A stretch of 64,000 nucleotides of DNA. Origin: an uncultured Pseudohongiella sp. (lineage in GTDB: Bacteria > Pseudomonadota > Gammaproteobacteria > Pseudomonadales > Pseudohongiellaceae). Location of the stretch: positions 80,766-144,765 of the forward strand of contig CACJWK010000003.1 in the NCBI GenBank assembly GCA_902597095.1, given 5' to 3'. A model generated the notes under the pieces. The model saw only the letters and a list, made by a program, of their open reading frames with translations, was not told where the DNA came from and searched no databases. The number at the start of each line of letters is the position of its first letter. Position 1 is the first letter of the stretch. This document shows positions 41,696-53,540 of the stretch, piece after piece. The translations under genes and the position numbers were made by a program.

Positions 41696-42427
41696 CTACC
41701 TCTGACCATTGACAAGAGTCAACACCAGCCCAATCATCCCGCCGAAAGCACAGCCCCATACCACCAGCCAACCCAGGTGTTTGTCGATCATCTGCCGAAC
41801 AATGTCCTTTACCATTTTCGGTGTCATTTCATCCAGGCGACGATCAATCAAGTCGGCCACTGTCTGACGGATTGATTCTTCATCCAGCGCGCCTCGCAGT
41901 GCATTTTCAATCCTGGACTGAAATGTCTGGTTGGCGAACTGAGCCCTGAAATAGTCCCGCATGCGCTCAACAAAGGGAGTCTTCAGGGGACTGAGCGCAT
42001 CCTTCCCGCCGAGCATGCCCAACATGCCCGAAAATGAGGAATTCATGATGACGTCAAGCAGAGAATCAAAGGCCGAATCAAGATCCAGATCTTCGATCGC
42101 GCCCTTAAGCTGCTCACCCAGCCGATCAGCTGTGTTGCCGGTTTGCTGAAAAAACGCCGAGAGATCCCCATGATTGAAGAACTGCTCCATGATCAAGGCG
42201 CGGATGCCGTGTTTGAATTCTTCGAAACGCAACTGCACGACCCCAGAACCATAGAGACCCGGCACTCGCTCGAATAGCATGTGTACCGCAAGCCAGTTGG
42301 TGATCCCACCGGAGAGCGCGAATAAGCCTGTGTTCAGAATGTAACGTTGATACGGGCTTTCCATCAGATACCCAACCATCACTAATATCAGAGCAACCGC
42401 GTTACTCAGCAAGCTCTTGTTGATCAT
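41696..42427 (-). CDS. DUF445 family membrane protein
   Basis: This 243-residue protein has the DUF445 layout: an N-terminal pair of membrane helices (VALILVMVGYLM and NTGLFALSGGITNWLAVHMLF), a long soluble helical region (about 70-205), and a C-terminal helix (VWGCAFGGMIGLVLTLV). The hallmark GGITNWLAVHMLFE block is intact. DUF445 proteins are inner-membrane proteins of unknown function. It follows yhdP by about 100 bases on the same strand, in the position where tldD often lies in related genomes. Confidence 0.85.
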   Translation of the reverse strand: MINKSLLSNAVALILVMVGYLMESPYQRYILNTGLFALSGGITNWLAVHMLFERVPGLYGSGVVQLRFEEFKHGIRALIMEQFFNHGDLSAFFQQTGNTADRLGEQLKGAIEDLDLDSAFDSLLDVIMNSSFSGMLGMLGGKDALSPLKTPFVERMRDYFRAQFANQTFQSRIENALRGALDEESIRQTVADLIDRRLDEMTPKMVKDIVRQMIDKHLGWLVVWGCAFGGMIGLVLTLVNGQR

Positions 42428-42530
42428 CTGATCCTCTTGTGTAGCTGCGTTGAAGGGGCTGAAATGATAATAGAATCAAACTGACACAGGCAATATTTGC
42501 CCCGGAGGCGGCAGCAGAAACAGATGAGGT

Positions 42531-45500
42531 CTAAGGTTGTGTCTGGCGCGCTGACGGAGCACCGAAGGCTTGCTTGAACTGAGGCTCCAGACCCTCAAGC
42601 GGGCCTGACAGGGTATAGATCGCGCTGGACAGACTGTCGACCTGGCTGCCGAAGATCTGGTCGAATAAGTAAGCCCCAACAGCCAAAGGGATATTGGCAC
42701 TTAACAGCCCTAACCACGGAAGATTATTGCTGACCGGCAAAGTCACGGTCATTTCCCCTTGCACAGTCTCTTCAGCCAGATCCACTTCTCCGACAATTTG
42801 GTAAAGGCTGCTTGGTCCCGAGATGATCAGCCGGTCCGTAATTTGCAGCAGGCCATCATTGAGATCGAACTGCCCGGTAATTTCGTCAAATGCCAGGCCG
42901 CTGCGTAGCAAGTCATCACTGAAACGCAGACGCTGAAAAATCGCAGACAGATTGATGAAGCTGACCAACCGCAGCGCACCTCCACTATCTGAGTCCCGCA
43001 GGAAGCGACCATCAGTCACCCGCATATCGATACGACCATTCAGATGATCGTTAGAGAAAAAGGCGGGAGATCCAGGCCATCTCACTTCGGTAACGAACAC
43101 AGCCTTATTGCTTTGAACGCTGGGGGCATAGCCATTGGCTTCCAGCACGCCACTGATGTCATCAGCGATCAAAACGCCAGTGAGTTCACTGCTGTGCTGG
43201 ACCCCGTCGTAGAACCAGCTGAAGTGCGGCTCCAGAAACTCAATGCTGTCATCCAGGCTGTCTCTGCCCAAGCGTAATCCTCTGAAATCAAAATTAACGT
43301 CATGAAACTCTGCGCCTATCCCGGTCGGCGTGAGAGTAAAAGCCCAGCTGCCGTACTCGCTCTCACCGATCCTGAACTGATCAGTCTCAAAGCGCATCAG
43401 CGGAAGTTCCCTTGGATCGAGATTCTCAAGCGGATCGATTTCAGACTCATCGGACAAGGGATTCTCGCTCATCGGCATCGACACCCCTGTCCCGGACAGC
43501 GCCGGATTAGCCAGAGTTGACGCCTCTTCCCCTGGCAGGTAAAGATAATCAAGGTCGACCTGCAGGTAGTAGTCACGGTCAAAAGGGATGATCACCTTAC
43601 CCTGTACTGATTCACTGTTCAGTCGAGCCATCCATCCTGAGTCAGGCTGAGAAGGTTCTACGCGAAAAGCCACTTCGGGAAGTTCCTCTCCATAGAGAGA
43701 GAAAACATCCGCCCGGATATCAGCAAAGGCTATTGTCTGATCCAGCTCGGAATCAGACTGAGCCCCATCCGACATGCTGGAGATAAACTCGACCCAGGGT
43801 TCAAGCTCAAACCTGTCGAAATCACCCAGTATCGACAGTCCCGGCGGCAAACTTTCTGCCAGCGGGTCGAGACTGCCGCTTTGCTGACCGAGCATAACCA
43901 GACCCCGGGTCGGCTCATCGACGGGCTGATTCAAGGTAAAACTCAATGAGTCGCCCAAACTGCCGGCAGACTGCTGACTGCCTTCCCCAAACTGAATGTG
44001 CAGATCCAGCGGAGCGACCGATTCAGCCTGCTTGCCGTAGGGCGGGGGCAAATCCATGGTCACGCCAAGCAAATCGGAGCGAATCTCAAGCTCACTGCCC
44101 GATTCACGCGCGACGGTCTGATGCATCCTGATCACCGCTTCGTAGGCAAATTCACCTGCCATATTGGCTAGCAAGCTTCTGACAAATTCATTTTGTTGGG
44201 GCCACTCAATCATCGCTTGAGGGGACGTCACACCCGCCCCTTCAACAACAATACTGGCAAGCGCTCCCTGCTCCTGAACCGAGGACAAGGTCGCCTCCAT
44301 TAACCCGCCAAACAACTGGCCGGTCAGTTCCGTCGGCTCAAAGCCTGCCTCCGAATCATAAATGACCGAACCGGATAACTGGCTGATGTCAAGATCGTAA
44401 TCCGAGATGATCAGATCGTTTTCTTCCAGCAACAGTTCAAGGTGAACCATAGTGTCAGCTTCCGGCTGATCAAGCGGAATCGACAGCGACAGATCCCCGG
44501 CAACGGCGCCTTGCGACTGCCAGCTTGCGAGCGCATTCTTGAGACCGTCGCCAACAGGCGCGGCTCGCAGGTATTCCAGAGCGCTGGATGTCTCGCCGGT
44601 TGCTGAACCCAGAACGGTCAGCCAGTTTCGAGAGGCTGCGTCACGTCGGACTAAGCCGGTAGCGGTTTCGAACTGCAGACCGAGGCTGCTGCCTGAGTCC
44701 ACGGTAATATCAATATTGTCATCATCGGTTTGCACCGTGGCAGTCAGCGATTCCAGATTCGGCCAGTCATCGCTGAAATTTATCTGCCCGTTACTGAGCT
44801 GCCAGAAACTCTGAAAGGTTTTACTCATCGCATCGGACCCGCTGACAGTTGATCCCCGGTAGAGAATCCCGCTGTTGTATACCTGGCCATCAATCAGGGC
44901 TCGTTCCAGGAATTCCATGGTGTTGCGGAGATTGTCGCTGATGTTCGGACCATCAGGCAGGTAGAGCGATTTTTGGGAGCCCTCAATGCGATCTGCCCCC
45001 ACCATCAGATCAAGCCTCGCATCACGACTGCCATCGGCGAAGCGTTCAGTGATCGAGGTGAATCTGACACTGCCGTCGAGAGCATCTGACTCAGCAACGA
45101 TTCTGTCGCTGGCAAGCTTCACGACCTGACCATTCGCCATTGACACGTCAATGTGCAGGCGACCGTTCACCCGGGAGTAGTCCCAGACTCTGGTGAATGT
45201 GGACGGAATATTCATACTGAAGTCAGATGAGTTCACTTCAGCAATACCGGTCAGCTGTTGGGCAGAGCGGTCAAACTCGAGCTCAACGAAGCCGTCCATT
45301 CCCCAGAGATTGGGAGAATTTCTGACTGACTCCAGCTGCAGGTCTGCAATATTGGCTCTCAGTGTAAGCGGTCGACTCTCCGTCTCTGAAATCGGCAGAC
45401 TCAGATTAACGTTCTGAAGGGAACCATCCGGATTGAAACCCTCCAGGTCCGCTTCCGCAGCATCCGGCAAAATGCCGCTGTCACCTGCTAGGCGTGCCAG

Positions 45501-46583
45501 CAAGCCCAAATCCAGATGATCAGCAGCGACTGTCAGAAGCTGATCCGGCGTGAACAGAAGCCGTGAATTAAAAGACTGCCAGGAGTCAGCACGATAGGTT
45601 ATGGACATATTAGCCAGCGCCAGCTCCCAGGCACTCTCCCCGCTGAGGCGACTTAACCTCGCCAGGCCTTTCAGGTTCGTCAGACCCAGCTGTTCAGATT
45701 CCGGTTGACGGTCCTGCTCTGCTCCTTGCCCGCCAACGGTCAGACTGGGAATGTCAAATTCGGCCGTCGCAGCGCTTAGCTGCCCTGCTTCGATTTCTAT
45801 CCACGCCTGCCCGCTGCCCTCCAGTCCGAGAATGGCCAGAGCGCCCAGAGCCTGACCGGCAAACACCCGGGAATAATCGGCTTGAGGGACCAAAACATGC
45901 AGCATGCCGCTCGCCTGATCCAGGGCGCTACCCTGCGCTTCGAATGCAACGGTCAGTGGCTCGGGGTTCCCCTCGAGGTTGGCGGAAACGTGCAGGTAGT
46001 GATTTTGTCCCGGATTGCGGACGGAAGCTGTACCTTGAACAAAACCGAAACTGTCACCATTGCGAGGATGAACATTGATAGCGACACCTTGCAGTTCGAG
46101 CTGATTGAAAGACAGGAATGTCTGATAGAGGGCGTTCAGATCGACCGGATCATTGCTGCCCGGAGTCGCAACGCCTGACAGTTGCCATGACTCGTCAGCG
46201 CTCTCAGTTATGTCAATCCGGAGATTGCGGATCACAAACTCGTCGAGCACCCACCGCCTCTGCCAGATTGATCTGCCCATATCGACAGCAATTCTTGCCT
46301 CAGAAAACTCAAGCGATGGCGATTCAGCGCTGTCGTCAATCGCCAGCTGCAGATCAGAGAGTAAGAGGACGGGATTAAAACCCGAAAATTCCCCAGCCAC
46401 AGAGCCAATGGCCACGGGTAGCCCGGTTCTTTGGGCTATCTGCTCCTCCAGAAAAGCGGTGTAACTTGAAATTGCAGGCATGAACTGACGCCCGAGCGAC
46501 ACGTAAGCCGCTAGAGCAATCAGCGCAACGATCAACAGCAGCAAGAGTTGCTCGAAGAGTTTCTTGATTAACGCAGTGATCAT
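42531..46583 (-). CDS. yhdP: YhdP family (TIGR02099) AsmA-like inner-membrane/periplasmic protein
   Basis: This very large protein (1350 residues from ATG 46583) has an N-terminal membrane anchor (LFEQLLLLLIVALIALAAYVS) and a long periplasmic beta-rich chain with an AsmA-like C-terminus (GAVLQITDRLIISGPS-like and FDEITGQFDLNDG segments). YhdP bridges the envelope and moves phospholipids to the outer membrane. The whole conserved length is present without a frameshift. A GTG start 14 codons upstream is possible. It is downstream of rng on the same strand with a gap of about 130 bases, the usual mre-rng-yhdP order. Confidence 0.9.
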   Translation of the reverse strand: MITALIKKLFEQLLLLLIVALIALAAYVSLGRQFMPAISSYTAFLEEQIAQRTGLPVAIGSVAGEFSGFNPVLLLSDLQLAIDDSAESPSLEFSEARIAVDMGRSIWQRRWVLDEFVIRNLRIDITESADESWQLSGVATPGSNDPVDLNALYQTFLSFNQLELQGVAINVHPRNGDSFGFVQGTASVRNPGQNHYLHVSANLEGNPEPLTVAFEAQGSALDQASGMLHVLVPQADYSRVFAGQALGALAILGLEGSGQAWIEIEAGQLSAATAEFDIPSLTVGGQGAEQDRQPESEQLGLTNLKGLARLSRLSGESAWELALANMSITYRADSWQSFNSRLLFTPDQLLTVAADHLDLGLLARLAGDSGILPDAAEADLEGFNPDGSLQNVNLSLPISETESRPLTLRANIADLQLESVRNSPNLWGMDGFVELEFDRSAQQLTGIAEVNSSDFSMNIPSTFTRVWDYSRVNGRLHIDVSMANGQVVKLASDRIVAESDALDGSVRFTSITERFADGSRDARLDLMVGADRIEGSQKSLYLPDGPNISDNLRNTMEFLERALIDGQVYNSGILYRGSTVSGSDAMSKTFQSFWQLSNGQINFSDDWPNLESLTATVQTDDDNIDITVDSGSSLGLQFETATGLVRRDAASRNWLTVLGSATGETSSALEYLRAAPVGDGLKNALASWQSQGAVAGDLSLSIPLDQPEADTMVHLELLLEENDLIISDYDLDISQLSGSVIYDSEAGFEPTELTGQLFGGLMEATLSSVQEQGALASIVVEGAGVTSPQAMIEWPQQNEFVRSLLANMAGEFAYEAVIRMHQTVARESGSELEIRSDLLGVTMDLPPPYGKQAESVAPLDLHIQFGEGSQQSAGSLGDSLSFTLNQPVDEPTRGLVMLGQQSGSLDPLAESLPPGLSILGDFDRFELEPWVEFISSMSDGAQSDSELDQTIAFADIRADVFSLYGEELPEVAFRVEPSQPDSGWMARLNSESVQGKVIIPFDRDYYLQVDLDYLYLPGEEASTLANPALSGTGVSMPMSENPLSDESEIDPLENLDPRELPLMRFETDQFRIGESEYGSWAFTLTPTGIGAEFHDVNFDFRGLRLGRDSLDDSIEFLEPHFSWFYDGVQHSSELTGVLIADDISGVLEANGYAPSVQSNKAVFVTEVRWPGSPAFFSNDHLNGRIDMRVTDGRFLRDSDSGGALRLVSFINLSAIFQRLRFSDDLLRSGLAFDEITGQFDLNDGLLQITDRLIISGPSSLYQIVGEVDLAEETVQGEMTVTLPVSNNLPWLGLLSANIPLAVGAYLFDQIFGSQVDSLSSAIYTLSGPLEGLEPQFKQAFGAPSARQTQP

Positions 46584-46716
46584 GATTGGTAGGCACGCGG
46601 CGAAGCTGGACTGATACGAAGACACCGATCAGCAGAGTTTTTTGCAGCCTGAGCGTTATATCTCCCGTATAGTGAACAGGGGCTAAAATCCCAGTCGTCG
46701 GGCACAGGCCGGACCG

Positions 46717-48195
46717 CTAGATCAGAACGACGTCGAACTGCTCCTGAGTATACATAGGTTCGACTTCAAATTTGACCGTCTTGCCAAGCAATTCCTGAAG
46801 ACTCGCGAGCGTAACAGACTCCTCGTCCAGCAAGCGATCCACCACACGCTGTGACGCCGTCACCAGTAAAATGTCGTTTTCATAGGCTCTGGCTACTCGC
46901 AAGATTTCACGAAAAATCTCATAGCAGACAGTTTCGGGCGATTTCTGTGTGCCGCGACCTTCGCAGACAGGACAGTCGCTGTTGAGAATCTGACCAAGAC
47001 TCTCTCTGGTCCGTTTACGGGTCATTTCAATCAATCCGAGTTGTGAAATACCCGTAATTGAGGTGCAGGCCCTGTCCTTCTCGACCGCCTTAGCGAGCGT
47101 TCGCTGCACCTGACGCTGATGCTCAGAATCTGCCATATCAATGAAATCAAGAATGATGATCCCTCCCAGATTACGCACCCGTAACTGACGGGCAATAGCA
47201 GTGGCGGCTTCGAGGTTGGTTTTCAGGATCGTCTCAGCGTGATTCCGACTTCCCAGATAGGCACCGGTGTTGACATCAATCGTCGTCATCGCCTCAGTTT
47301 GCTCAATCACAAGGTCTCCACCGGATTTCAGCTTCACCCTGTTACTCAGCGCCCGATCGATTTCATCTTCAATACCGTAAAAATCGAAAATTGGTCGCTC
47401 ACCACTGTAGCATTCCAGTCTGGTATCCAGTTCCGGCACAAAATCCTCCAGAAACTGGACCATCTCATCGAATTTTTCCTGATTATCAACCCGAATCTTC
47501 TCAACTTCCGGCCGGATCAGATCTCTGACTGTACGCATGTACAGGGGAACCTCGCGATAGACCGCCTTGATGCCGTCCTTGCGTTGAATGCGCTGTTCGA
47601 CTTTGTCCCACAGTCGTTTTAAAAATCTGACGTCTTCGACGAATTCTTCTGCCTCAATCCCTTCCGCAGCAGTGCGGACAATAAACCCCCCGGGACCACT
47701 CCAATTTTCCTGTCTGAGCACTTCCTGCAGAAGTTCCAACAGACGTTCCCGCTCCTCGTCGTCTTCCAAGCGCTGTGAAATTCCCAGATGGTTGTTGCGA
47801 GGCATGAAAACCAGGTTCCGGGCTGGCAGAGTCAGATGAGTCGTCAGCCTCGCGCCTTTACTGCTGATAGCGTCCTTCGCAACCTGAACAATAATGTCCT
47901 GCCCGTCTTTCAGACTCTCCTGAATAGGCGGAGAAATCTCATCCCGCTGTTCGCACCCATCCGAATCAAGTAAAGCAATGTCCGAGTAATGGATGAAAGC
48001 GGCCCGGTCCAAACCAATGTCGACAAAGGCTGCTTCCATGCCCGGCATTACCCGCACGACCCTACCTCGAAAAATATCGCCAACATATCCGCGCCGATTG
48101 TGTCGCTCAATGAAGATTTCCTGCAGAAGCCCGTTCTCGAGCAAGGCCACCCTGGTCTCCATCAGCGTGACATTAATTAGGATCTCTTCGCTCAT
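46717..48195 (-). CDS. rng: Ribonuclease G
   Basis: This 492-residue protein is RNase G: an N-terminal S1-like RNA-binding part (VGDIFRGRVVRVMPGMEAAFVDIG), the catalytic acidic block TTIDVNTGAYLGSRNHAETIL (abbreviated) and LDFIDMAD, and the zinc-link motif CPVCEGRG near 405-412. It endonucleolytically matures the 5' end of 16S rRNA and decays some mRNAs. Length is near the E. coli enzyme (489). ATG 48195 overlaps the stop of maf by four bases (ATGA). Confidence 0.95.
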   Translation of the reverse strand: MSEEILINVTLMETRVALLENGLLQEIFIERHNRRGYVGDIFRGRVVRVMPGMEAAFVDIGLDRAAFIHYSDIALLDSDGCEQRDEISPPIQESLKDGQDIIVQVAKDAISSKGARLTTHLTLPARNLVFMPRNNHLGISQRLEDDEERERLLELLQEVLRQENWSGPGGFIVRTAAEGIEAEEFVEDVRFLKRLWDKVEQRIQRKDGIKAVYREVPLYMRTVRDLIRPEVEKIRVDNQEKFDEMVQFLEDFVPELDTRLECYSGERPIFDFYGIEDEIDRALSNRVKLKSGGDLVIEQTEAMTTIDVNTGAYLGSRNHAETILKTNLEAATAIARQLRVRNLGGIIILDFIDMADSEHQRQVQRTLAKAVEKDRACTSITGISQLGLIEMTRKRTRESLGQILNSDCPVCEGRGTQKSPETVCYEIFREILRVARAYENDILLVTASQRVVDRLLDEESVTLASLQELLGKTVKFEVEPMYTQEQFDVVLI

Positions 48196-48812
48196 GACTG
48201 CGCATCATCCTTTTCGCCGACGGCGGCGGGTGATAGCCAGAGCGGCACACCAAATTCGGCCAGCAAGGCAGCGGTCTCGAACACAGGCAGACCCATGACT
48301 CCGCTGTAGCTGCCGCTGATGGATTCAACAAACACGGCGCCGCGGCCTTGTATGGCGTAGCCACCGGCCTTGCCCTTGGGTTCTCCAGTATTCCAGTAGG
48401 CATGTGCTTCCGAATCAGCAATCTCTCGGAACCGCACCCTGGTTTCGCTGAGACGAGAAGCAGATGACTCCCTTGAGGCCACACTGACAGCAGTGCAGAC
48501 CCGGTGGATCCGGCCGGAAAGCTGAAGCAGCATCCTTACCGCATCTTCGCCGTTGACCGGCTTTCCCAACAGCGCGTCATCGACTTCCACCACAGTGTCT
48601 GAACCAAGAACCAGCGCCCCGTCATCGCCGGCATCTGCGAGGGCATACTGGGCTTTTTCATGCGCCAGCCGCAGCGACAGCTCTGATGCACTTTCTCCGC
48701 TCTGGGGCGTCTCATCAATGGCCTGAGGAAGCACGTCGAAGCAGACGCCGAGCTGTGTTAGCAACTGAGCGCGGCGGGGAGACGCTGATGCCAGGATTAT
48801 TCTGTGTGTCAT
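48192..48812 (-). CDS. maf: Maf-family nucleotide pyrophosphatase
   Basis: This 206-residue protein (ATG 48812, GGAAG five bases before) has the Maf signature at the N-terminus (LASASPRRAQLL), the acidic LGSDTVVEVDDALLGKP block and a conserved LSGRIHRVCTAV segment. Maf proteins hydrolyse non-canonical nucleoside triphosphates such as dTTP/UTP or m5CTP to monophosphates, and are often encoded next to rng. A frame six codons longer is rejected for lack of a ribosome-binding site. It overlaps rng by 4 bases and follows mreD by 31 bases. Confidence 0.92.
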   Translation of the reverse strand: MTHRIILASASPRRAQLLTQLGVCFDVLPQAIDETPQSGESASELSLRLAHEKAQYALADAGDDGALVLGSDTVVEVDDALLGKPVNGEDAVRMLLQLSGRIHRVCTAVSVASRESSASRLSETRVRFREIADSEAHAYWNTGEPKGKAGGYAIQGRGAVFVESISGSYSGVMGLPVFETAALLAEFGVPLWLSPAAVGEKDDAQS

Positions 48813-48843
48813 GCCAACTTCCAGATGCAAACGTCAGTGGCGC

Positions 48844-49332
48844 TCAGTGGACGTCGAAACTCCGCCGAATCTGCCGTAGTAGCTGAAAGACGGAAGGCCA
48901 GATAATCGCGCTGGTCAGTGCAGCCATTAAGAAGAAAAGGCCCGAGGCGACCGTCTGTCCGGTCAATATCAACATCCAGTGATTCAGCATCAGATTGATA
49001 CCGACCATCGCTAAAACCAGGCCCGCTTGCTGCAGTGAGGAGAACATGCGCAGGCGCTGATGCAAGCTCAGTGTGATGTAAGCGATGACAACCAGGCCAA
49101 GTGAATTTAAACCGAGCACTGAGCCCTCGAGCACATCCAGTACGATCCCTGCCACCCAGGCGGAGCCAATACCAACCCGGTAAGGCAGCGCCATAACCCA
49201 GTACATGAGAACCATCGACACCCACTCAGGTCGGTAATCCATTGCCCACTCAGGAAATGGAACAATCGCCAGCAGATACGCGAGAAAAAACGTGAGAAAA
49301 ATAACCCAAACTGCATGTGCTTTTTTTTGCAT
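48844..49332 (-). CDS. mreD: Rod shape-determining protein MreD
   Basis: This 162-residue integral membrane protein has five predicted helices and the MreD features: VIFLTFFLAYLLAIVPFP at the N-terminus, PEWVSMVLMYWVMALPYRVGIG (split) and GIVLDVLEGSVLGLN in the middle, with the conserved GIVLDVL block. It joins MreC and MreB in the elongasome that guides lateral wall synthesis. The gap to mreC is 7 bases, so the two are co-transcribed. Confidence 0.93.
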   Translation of the reverse strand: MQKKAHAVWVIFLTFFLAYLLAIVPFPEWAMDYRPEWVSMVLMYWVMALPYRVGIGSAWVAGIVLDVLEGSVLGLNSLGLVVIAYITLSLHQRLRMFSSLQQAGLVLAMVGINLMLNHWMLILTGQTVASGLFFLMAALTSAIIWPSVFQLLRQIRRSFDVH

Positions 49333-49339
49333 ATCGAGG

Positions 49340-50257
49340 CTACTGACCGGCAGGGCTCAAGTTAAGCTGTGACCCCCGCTTTTCAGCAAAGCCGGTGTCC
49401 GCCCCACGCTGACCCTCCGCCGAGATCTGCTCGAGTTCGAATTCAGGCATAACGGTCTCATTGTTAGCAAAGACCAGCATGACGTGTCGGGTGCTGGCCA
49501 GCTGAGCGAGAGGCTCTGCCAAGACACGCGCAAAATCCTGCCCAGGATCTTTGGAAATACTTGTTATTCTGGCCACCGGATAGTTTTTTGGATAGACCTG
49601 CCCCATTCCCGAACTGACGAGCATGTCACCCGCCTGCATATCCTGAGTCTGGGTGACGAATTCAAGTTCAAGCTCGGTTGACGTCGTGCGACTGCCGCGA
49701 GCTAAAGCCCGTTCGCCGTTGCGATTCACCTCAACCGGTGTGATGTGATGAGAGTCGGTGATCAGCAGCACCCAGGCGGTGAAGGGCAGCACTTCATCCA
49801 CCTGCCCCATCAGCCCGCGGGAATCGAGCAGAGCCTGACCGACGAATACCCCGTCAGCGGAACCTTTGTTAATCAGAACTCTCTTCGAATAGGGGTCAGG
49901 AGACACATTGATGATCTCAGCCGGCAGCACCTCACCGGTGATCACCTGAGTCGCCTCTCGAAGATCGCGCAGACGAGAGTTCTCGCTGGCCAGAGATTCA
50001 AGAAGCTGCAATTCCCGCTGCGCAATCAGCAGGTCTTCCCTCAATCGCTCGTTTTCTTCAAGCAGGTCCGTCCGGGAAACGAACACATCATCGATCCAGA
50101 ATGAAACCCGGCTAGGAATGTCTGCAACCCAGTAAACCGGCGTAGCCGCATAGCCCAAACCGAAGCGCAGCTGTTCCAGATACGAAAACCGGCTGTCTGC
50201 CACCATGAGACAAATTGAAAGCAAGAGGAAAGACAAGGCTCGGTATTCGAGCGCCAC
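49340..50257 (-). CDS. mreC: Rod shape-determining protein MreC
   Basis: This 305-residue protein has an N-terminal membrane helix (LSFLLLSICLMVAD), a coiled-coil periplasmic stretch (LLEENERLREDLLIAQRELQ, about 80-110) and the beta-rich MreC core (VISVSPDPYSKRVLINKGSADGVFVGQALL as ILINKGSADGV, GLMGQV, GMGQVYPKNYPVARI). It scaffolds the elongasome between MreB and wall synthases. It lies between mreB (104-base gap) and mreD (7-base gap) in the standard order. Confidence 0.94.
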   Translation of the reverse strand: MALEYRALSFLLLSICLMVADSRFSYLEQLRFGLGYAATPVYWVADIPSRVSFWIDDVFVSRTDLLEENERLREDLLIAQRELQLLESLASENSRLRDLREATQVITGEVLPAEIINVSPDPYSKRVLINKGSADGVFVGQALLDSRGLMGQVDEVLPFTAWVLLITDSHHITPVEVNRNGERALARGSRTTSTELELEFVTQTQDMQAGDMLVSSGMGQVYPKNYPVARITSISKDPGQDFARVLAEPLAQLASTRHVMLVFANNETVMPEFELEQISAEGQRGADTGFAEKRGSQLNLSPAGQ

Positions 50258-50361
50258 ACCTTTGATGAAAAGCGTTTTGTCGATGAACTTACCCTCACAA
50301 TTTCCTGAATCGCTGCCGCCACCGCGGCATCCGGAGCTGACGCCCTGACAGAGGCACGCTG

Positions 50362-51733
<1,372 letters not shown>

Positions 51734-52021
51734 ATGGCATTCGACAAAACAGAAGTAGAAAAAGTCGCGCAGCTGGCGCGTCTTCACATTAGCGACATAG
51801 AAAAAGACGAAGTGACCGGACGAATCAAGGACATTCTTGCCCTGATCGATGAAATGCAGTCGGTAGATACAGATGCTGTCGCACCGCTCGCCCACCCGCT
51901 GGACATGACCCAACGACTGCGAGAGGACGATGTGACCGAATCCAACCGTCGCGACGAACTCCAGCAGCTTGCGCCGGAGGTTGAGGCAGGCCTCTATCTG
52001 GTCCCCAAGGTCATTGAATAG
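51734..52021 (+). CDS. gatC: Aspartyl/glutamyl-tRNA amidotransferase subunit C
   Basis: This 95-residue protein is GatC, the small scaffold that wraps around GatA: VEKVAQLARLHISDIEKDEV at the N-terminus, ILALIDEMQSVDTDAVAPLAHPLD in the middle and the C-terminal VEAGLYLVPKVIE. It holds GatA and GatB together for conversion of Glu-tRNA-Gln or Asp-tRNA-Asn to the amide. I take ATG 51734; the frame opens 27 codons earlier but those residues do not fit. First gene of gatC-gatA-gatB. Confidence 0.93.
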   Translation: MAFDKTEVEKVAQLARLHISDIEKDEVTGRIKDILALIDEMQSVDTDAVAPLAHPLDMTQRLREDDVTESNRRDELQQLAPEVEAGLYLVPKVIE

Positions 52022-52078
52022 TGCCCTCAACGCAAGATTCGCCCACTGAAATCCGTTAAATTCAGGCCAAGTTAACTC

Positions 52079-53539
52079 ATGATAGAAAAAACAGTCGCAG
52101 AACTCTCCGCTTCGCTGAGTCGTGGTGACATCTCCAGCGTCGAACTGACGCAGGCATATCTCGACCGGATCAATCAGTACAATAGCACTCTGAATGCCTT
52201 TGTTACGGTTTGCGAGGAATCAGCACTCACCCAGGCAGCGCACGCGGATGCAGCGAGAGCTGACGGACTGACTTCCCCTTTACTCGGCATCCCCCTCGCT
52301 CACAAGGACATCTTCTGTACCTCGGGCATCAAGACAAGCTGTGGCTCAAAGATGCTGAACAATTTCATCGCCCCCTATGACGCGACCGTGGTGAGTCGGT
52401 TCAACGACGCGGGCGCAGTCATGTTGGGTAAAACCAATATGGATGAATTCGCCATGGGATCATCCAATGAAACCAGCTATTTCGGGCCTGTCAAAAATCC
52501 CTGGGACACAGATCGTGTGCCCGGTGGCTCTTCCGGCGGGTCTGCCGCCGCGATAGCAGCTGACCTGTGCGCTATGGCAACCGGCACCGACACCGGAGGC
52601 TCGATTCGACAACCCGCCGCGTTTTGCGGGATCACCGGGCTGAAACCCAGTTACGGGCGGATTTCTCGCTGGGGCATGATTGCCTTCGCCTCCAGCCTTG
52701 ATCAGGCCGGCCCGATCTGCAAAAGCGCCGAAGACGCAGCTCTGATGCTCAACGCCATGGCCGGGCTTGACACAAAAGACAGCACCTGCGCCGATGTGCC
52801 GGTGGAAGACTACATGGCCGACCTGAACAACTCTCTGCAGGGGTTGCGCATCGGGATTCCCCGGCAACACTTCGCCGAGGGCCTGTCTCCTGAAGTTGAG
52901 CAGGCAGTGAGAGAAGCGCTTGGCGTCTATGAAAAGCTTGGCGCTCGACTGATCGACATTGACCTGCCGAACAACCATCTCTCCGTGAGCGCGTATTACG
53001 TGGTCGCGCCGGCCGAGGCTTCTGCCAACCTGTCGAGGTTTGATGGCGTGAGATACGGCTATCGTTGTGCCAACCCGGTGGACCTTGAGGACATGTACAA
53101 AAGATCACGCAGCGAAGGGTTCGGAGATGAGGTCAAGCGCCGGATCATAGTCGGGACCTACGCACTGTCAGCGGGCTTTTACGATGCTTACTACCGTAAA
53201 GCGCAAAAAATTCGACGCCTGATCAAACAGGATTTCAACGCCGCTTTCCAGCAGGTTGACATCATTATTGGTCCGACTTCACCGCATACGGCGTTCATGC
53301 TGGGTGCCAAGACAGATCCGGTCGCCATGTATCTTGAGGATATCTATACGATCGCAGTGAATTTGGCAGGATTGCCCGGTATGTCCGTGCCCGCCGGTCT
53401 GGCGAACGGCTTGCCCGTTGGTATGCACCTGGTGGCCAGCGATTTCGCCGAATCACGCCTGCTCAATGTCGCACATCAGTTCCAGCTGAATACGGATTGG
53501 CACCGTTTGCGGGCAACCGCCTTCGAGGAGGGCCACTGA
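52079..53539 (+). CDS. gatA: Aspartyl/glutamyl-tRNA amidotransferase subunit A
   Basis: This 486-residue amidase-signature enzyme has the complete catalytic set: Lys76 (LAHKD), the cis-serine Ser151 in GGSSGGSAA and nucleophile Ser175 in TDTGGSIR. It hydrolyses glutamine and channels ammonia to GatB. Spacing between these residues matches known GatA exactly (75 and 24 residues). ATG 52079 follows gatC by 57 bases; gatB starts 1 base after its stop. Confidence 0.96.
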   Translation: MIEKTVAELSASLSRGDISSVELTQAYLDRINQYNSTLNAFVTVCEESALTQAAHADAARADGLTSPLLGIPLAHKDIFCTSGIKTSCGSKMLNNFIAPYDATVVSRFNDAGAVMLGKTNMDEFAMGSSNETSYFGPVKNPWDTDRVPGGSSGGSAAAIAADLCAMATGTDTGGSIRQPAAFCGITGLKPSYGRISRWGMIAFASSLDQAGPICKSAEDAALMLNAMAGLDTKDSTCADVPVEDYMADLNNSLQGLRIGIPRQHFAEGLSPEVEQAVREALGVYEKLGARLIDIDLPNNHLSVSAYYVVAPAEASANLSRFDGVRYGYRCANPVDLEDMYKRSRSEGFGDEVKRRIIVGTYALSAGFYDAYYRKAQKIRRLIKQDFNAAFQQVDIIIGPTSPHTAFMLGAKTDPVAMYLEDIYTIAVNLAGLPGMSVPAGLANGLPVGMHLVASDFAESRLLNVAHQFQLNTDWHRLRATAFEEGH

Positions 53540-53540
53540 T

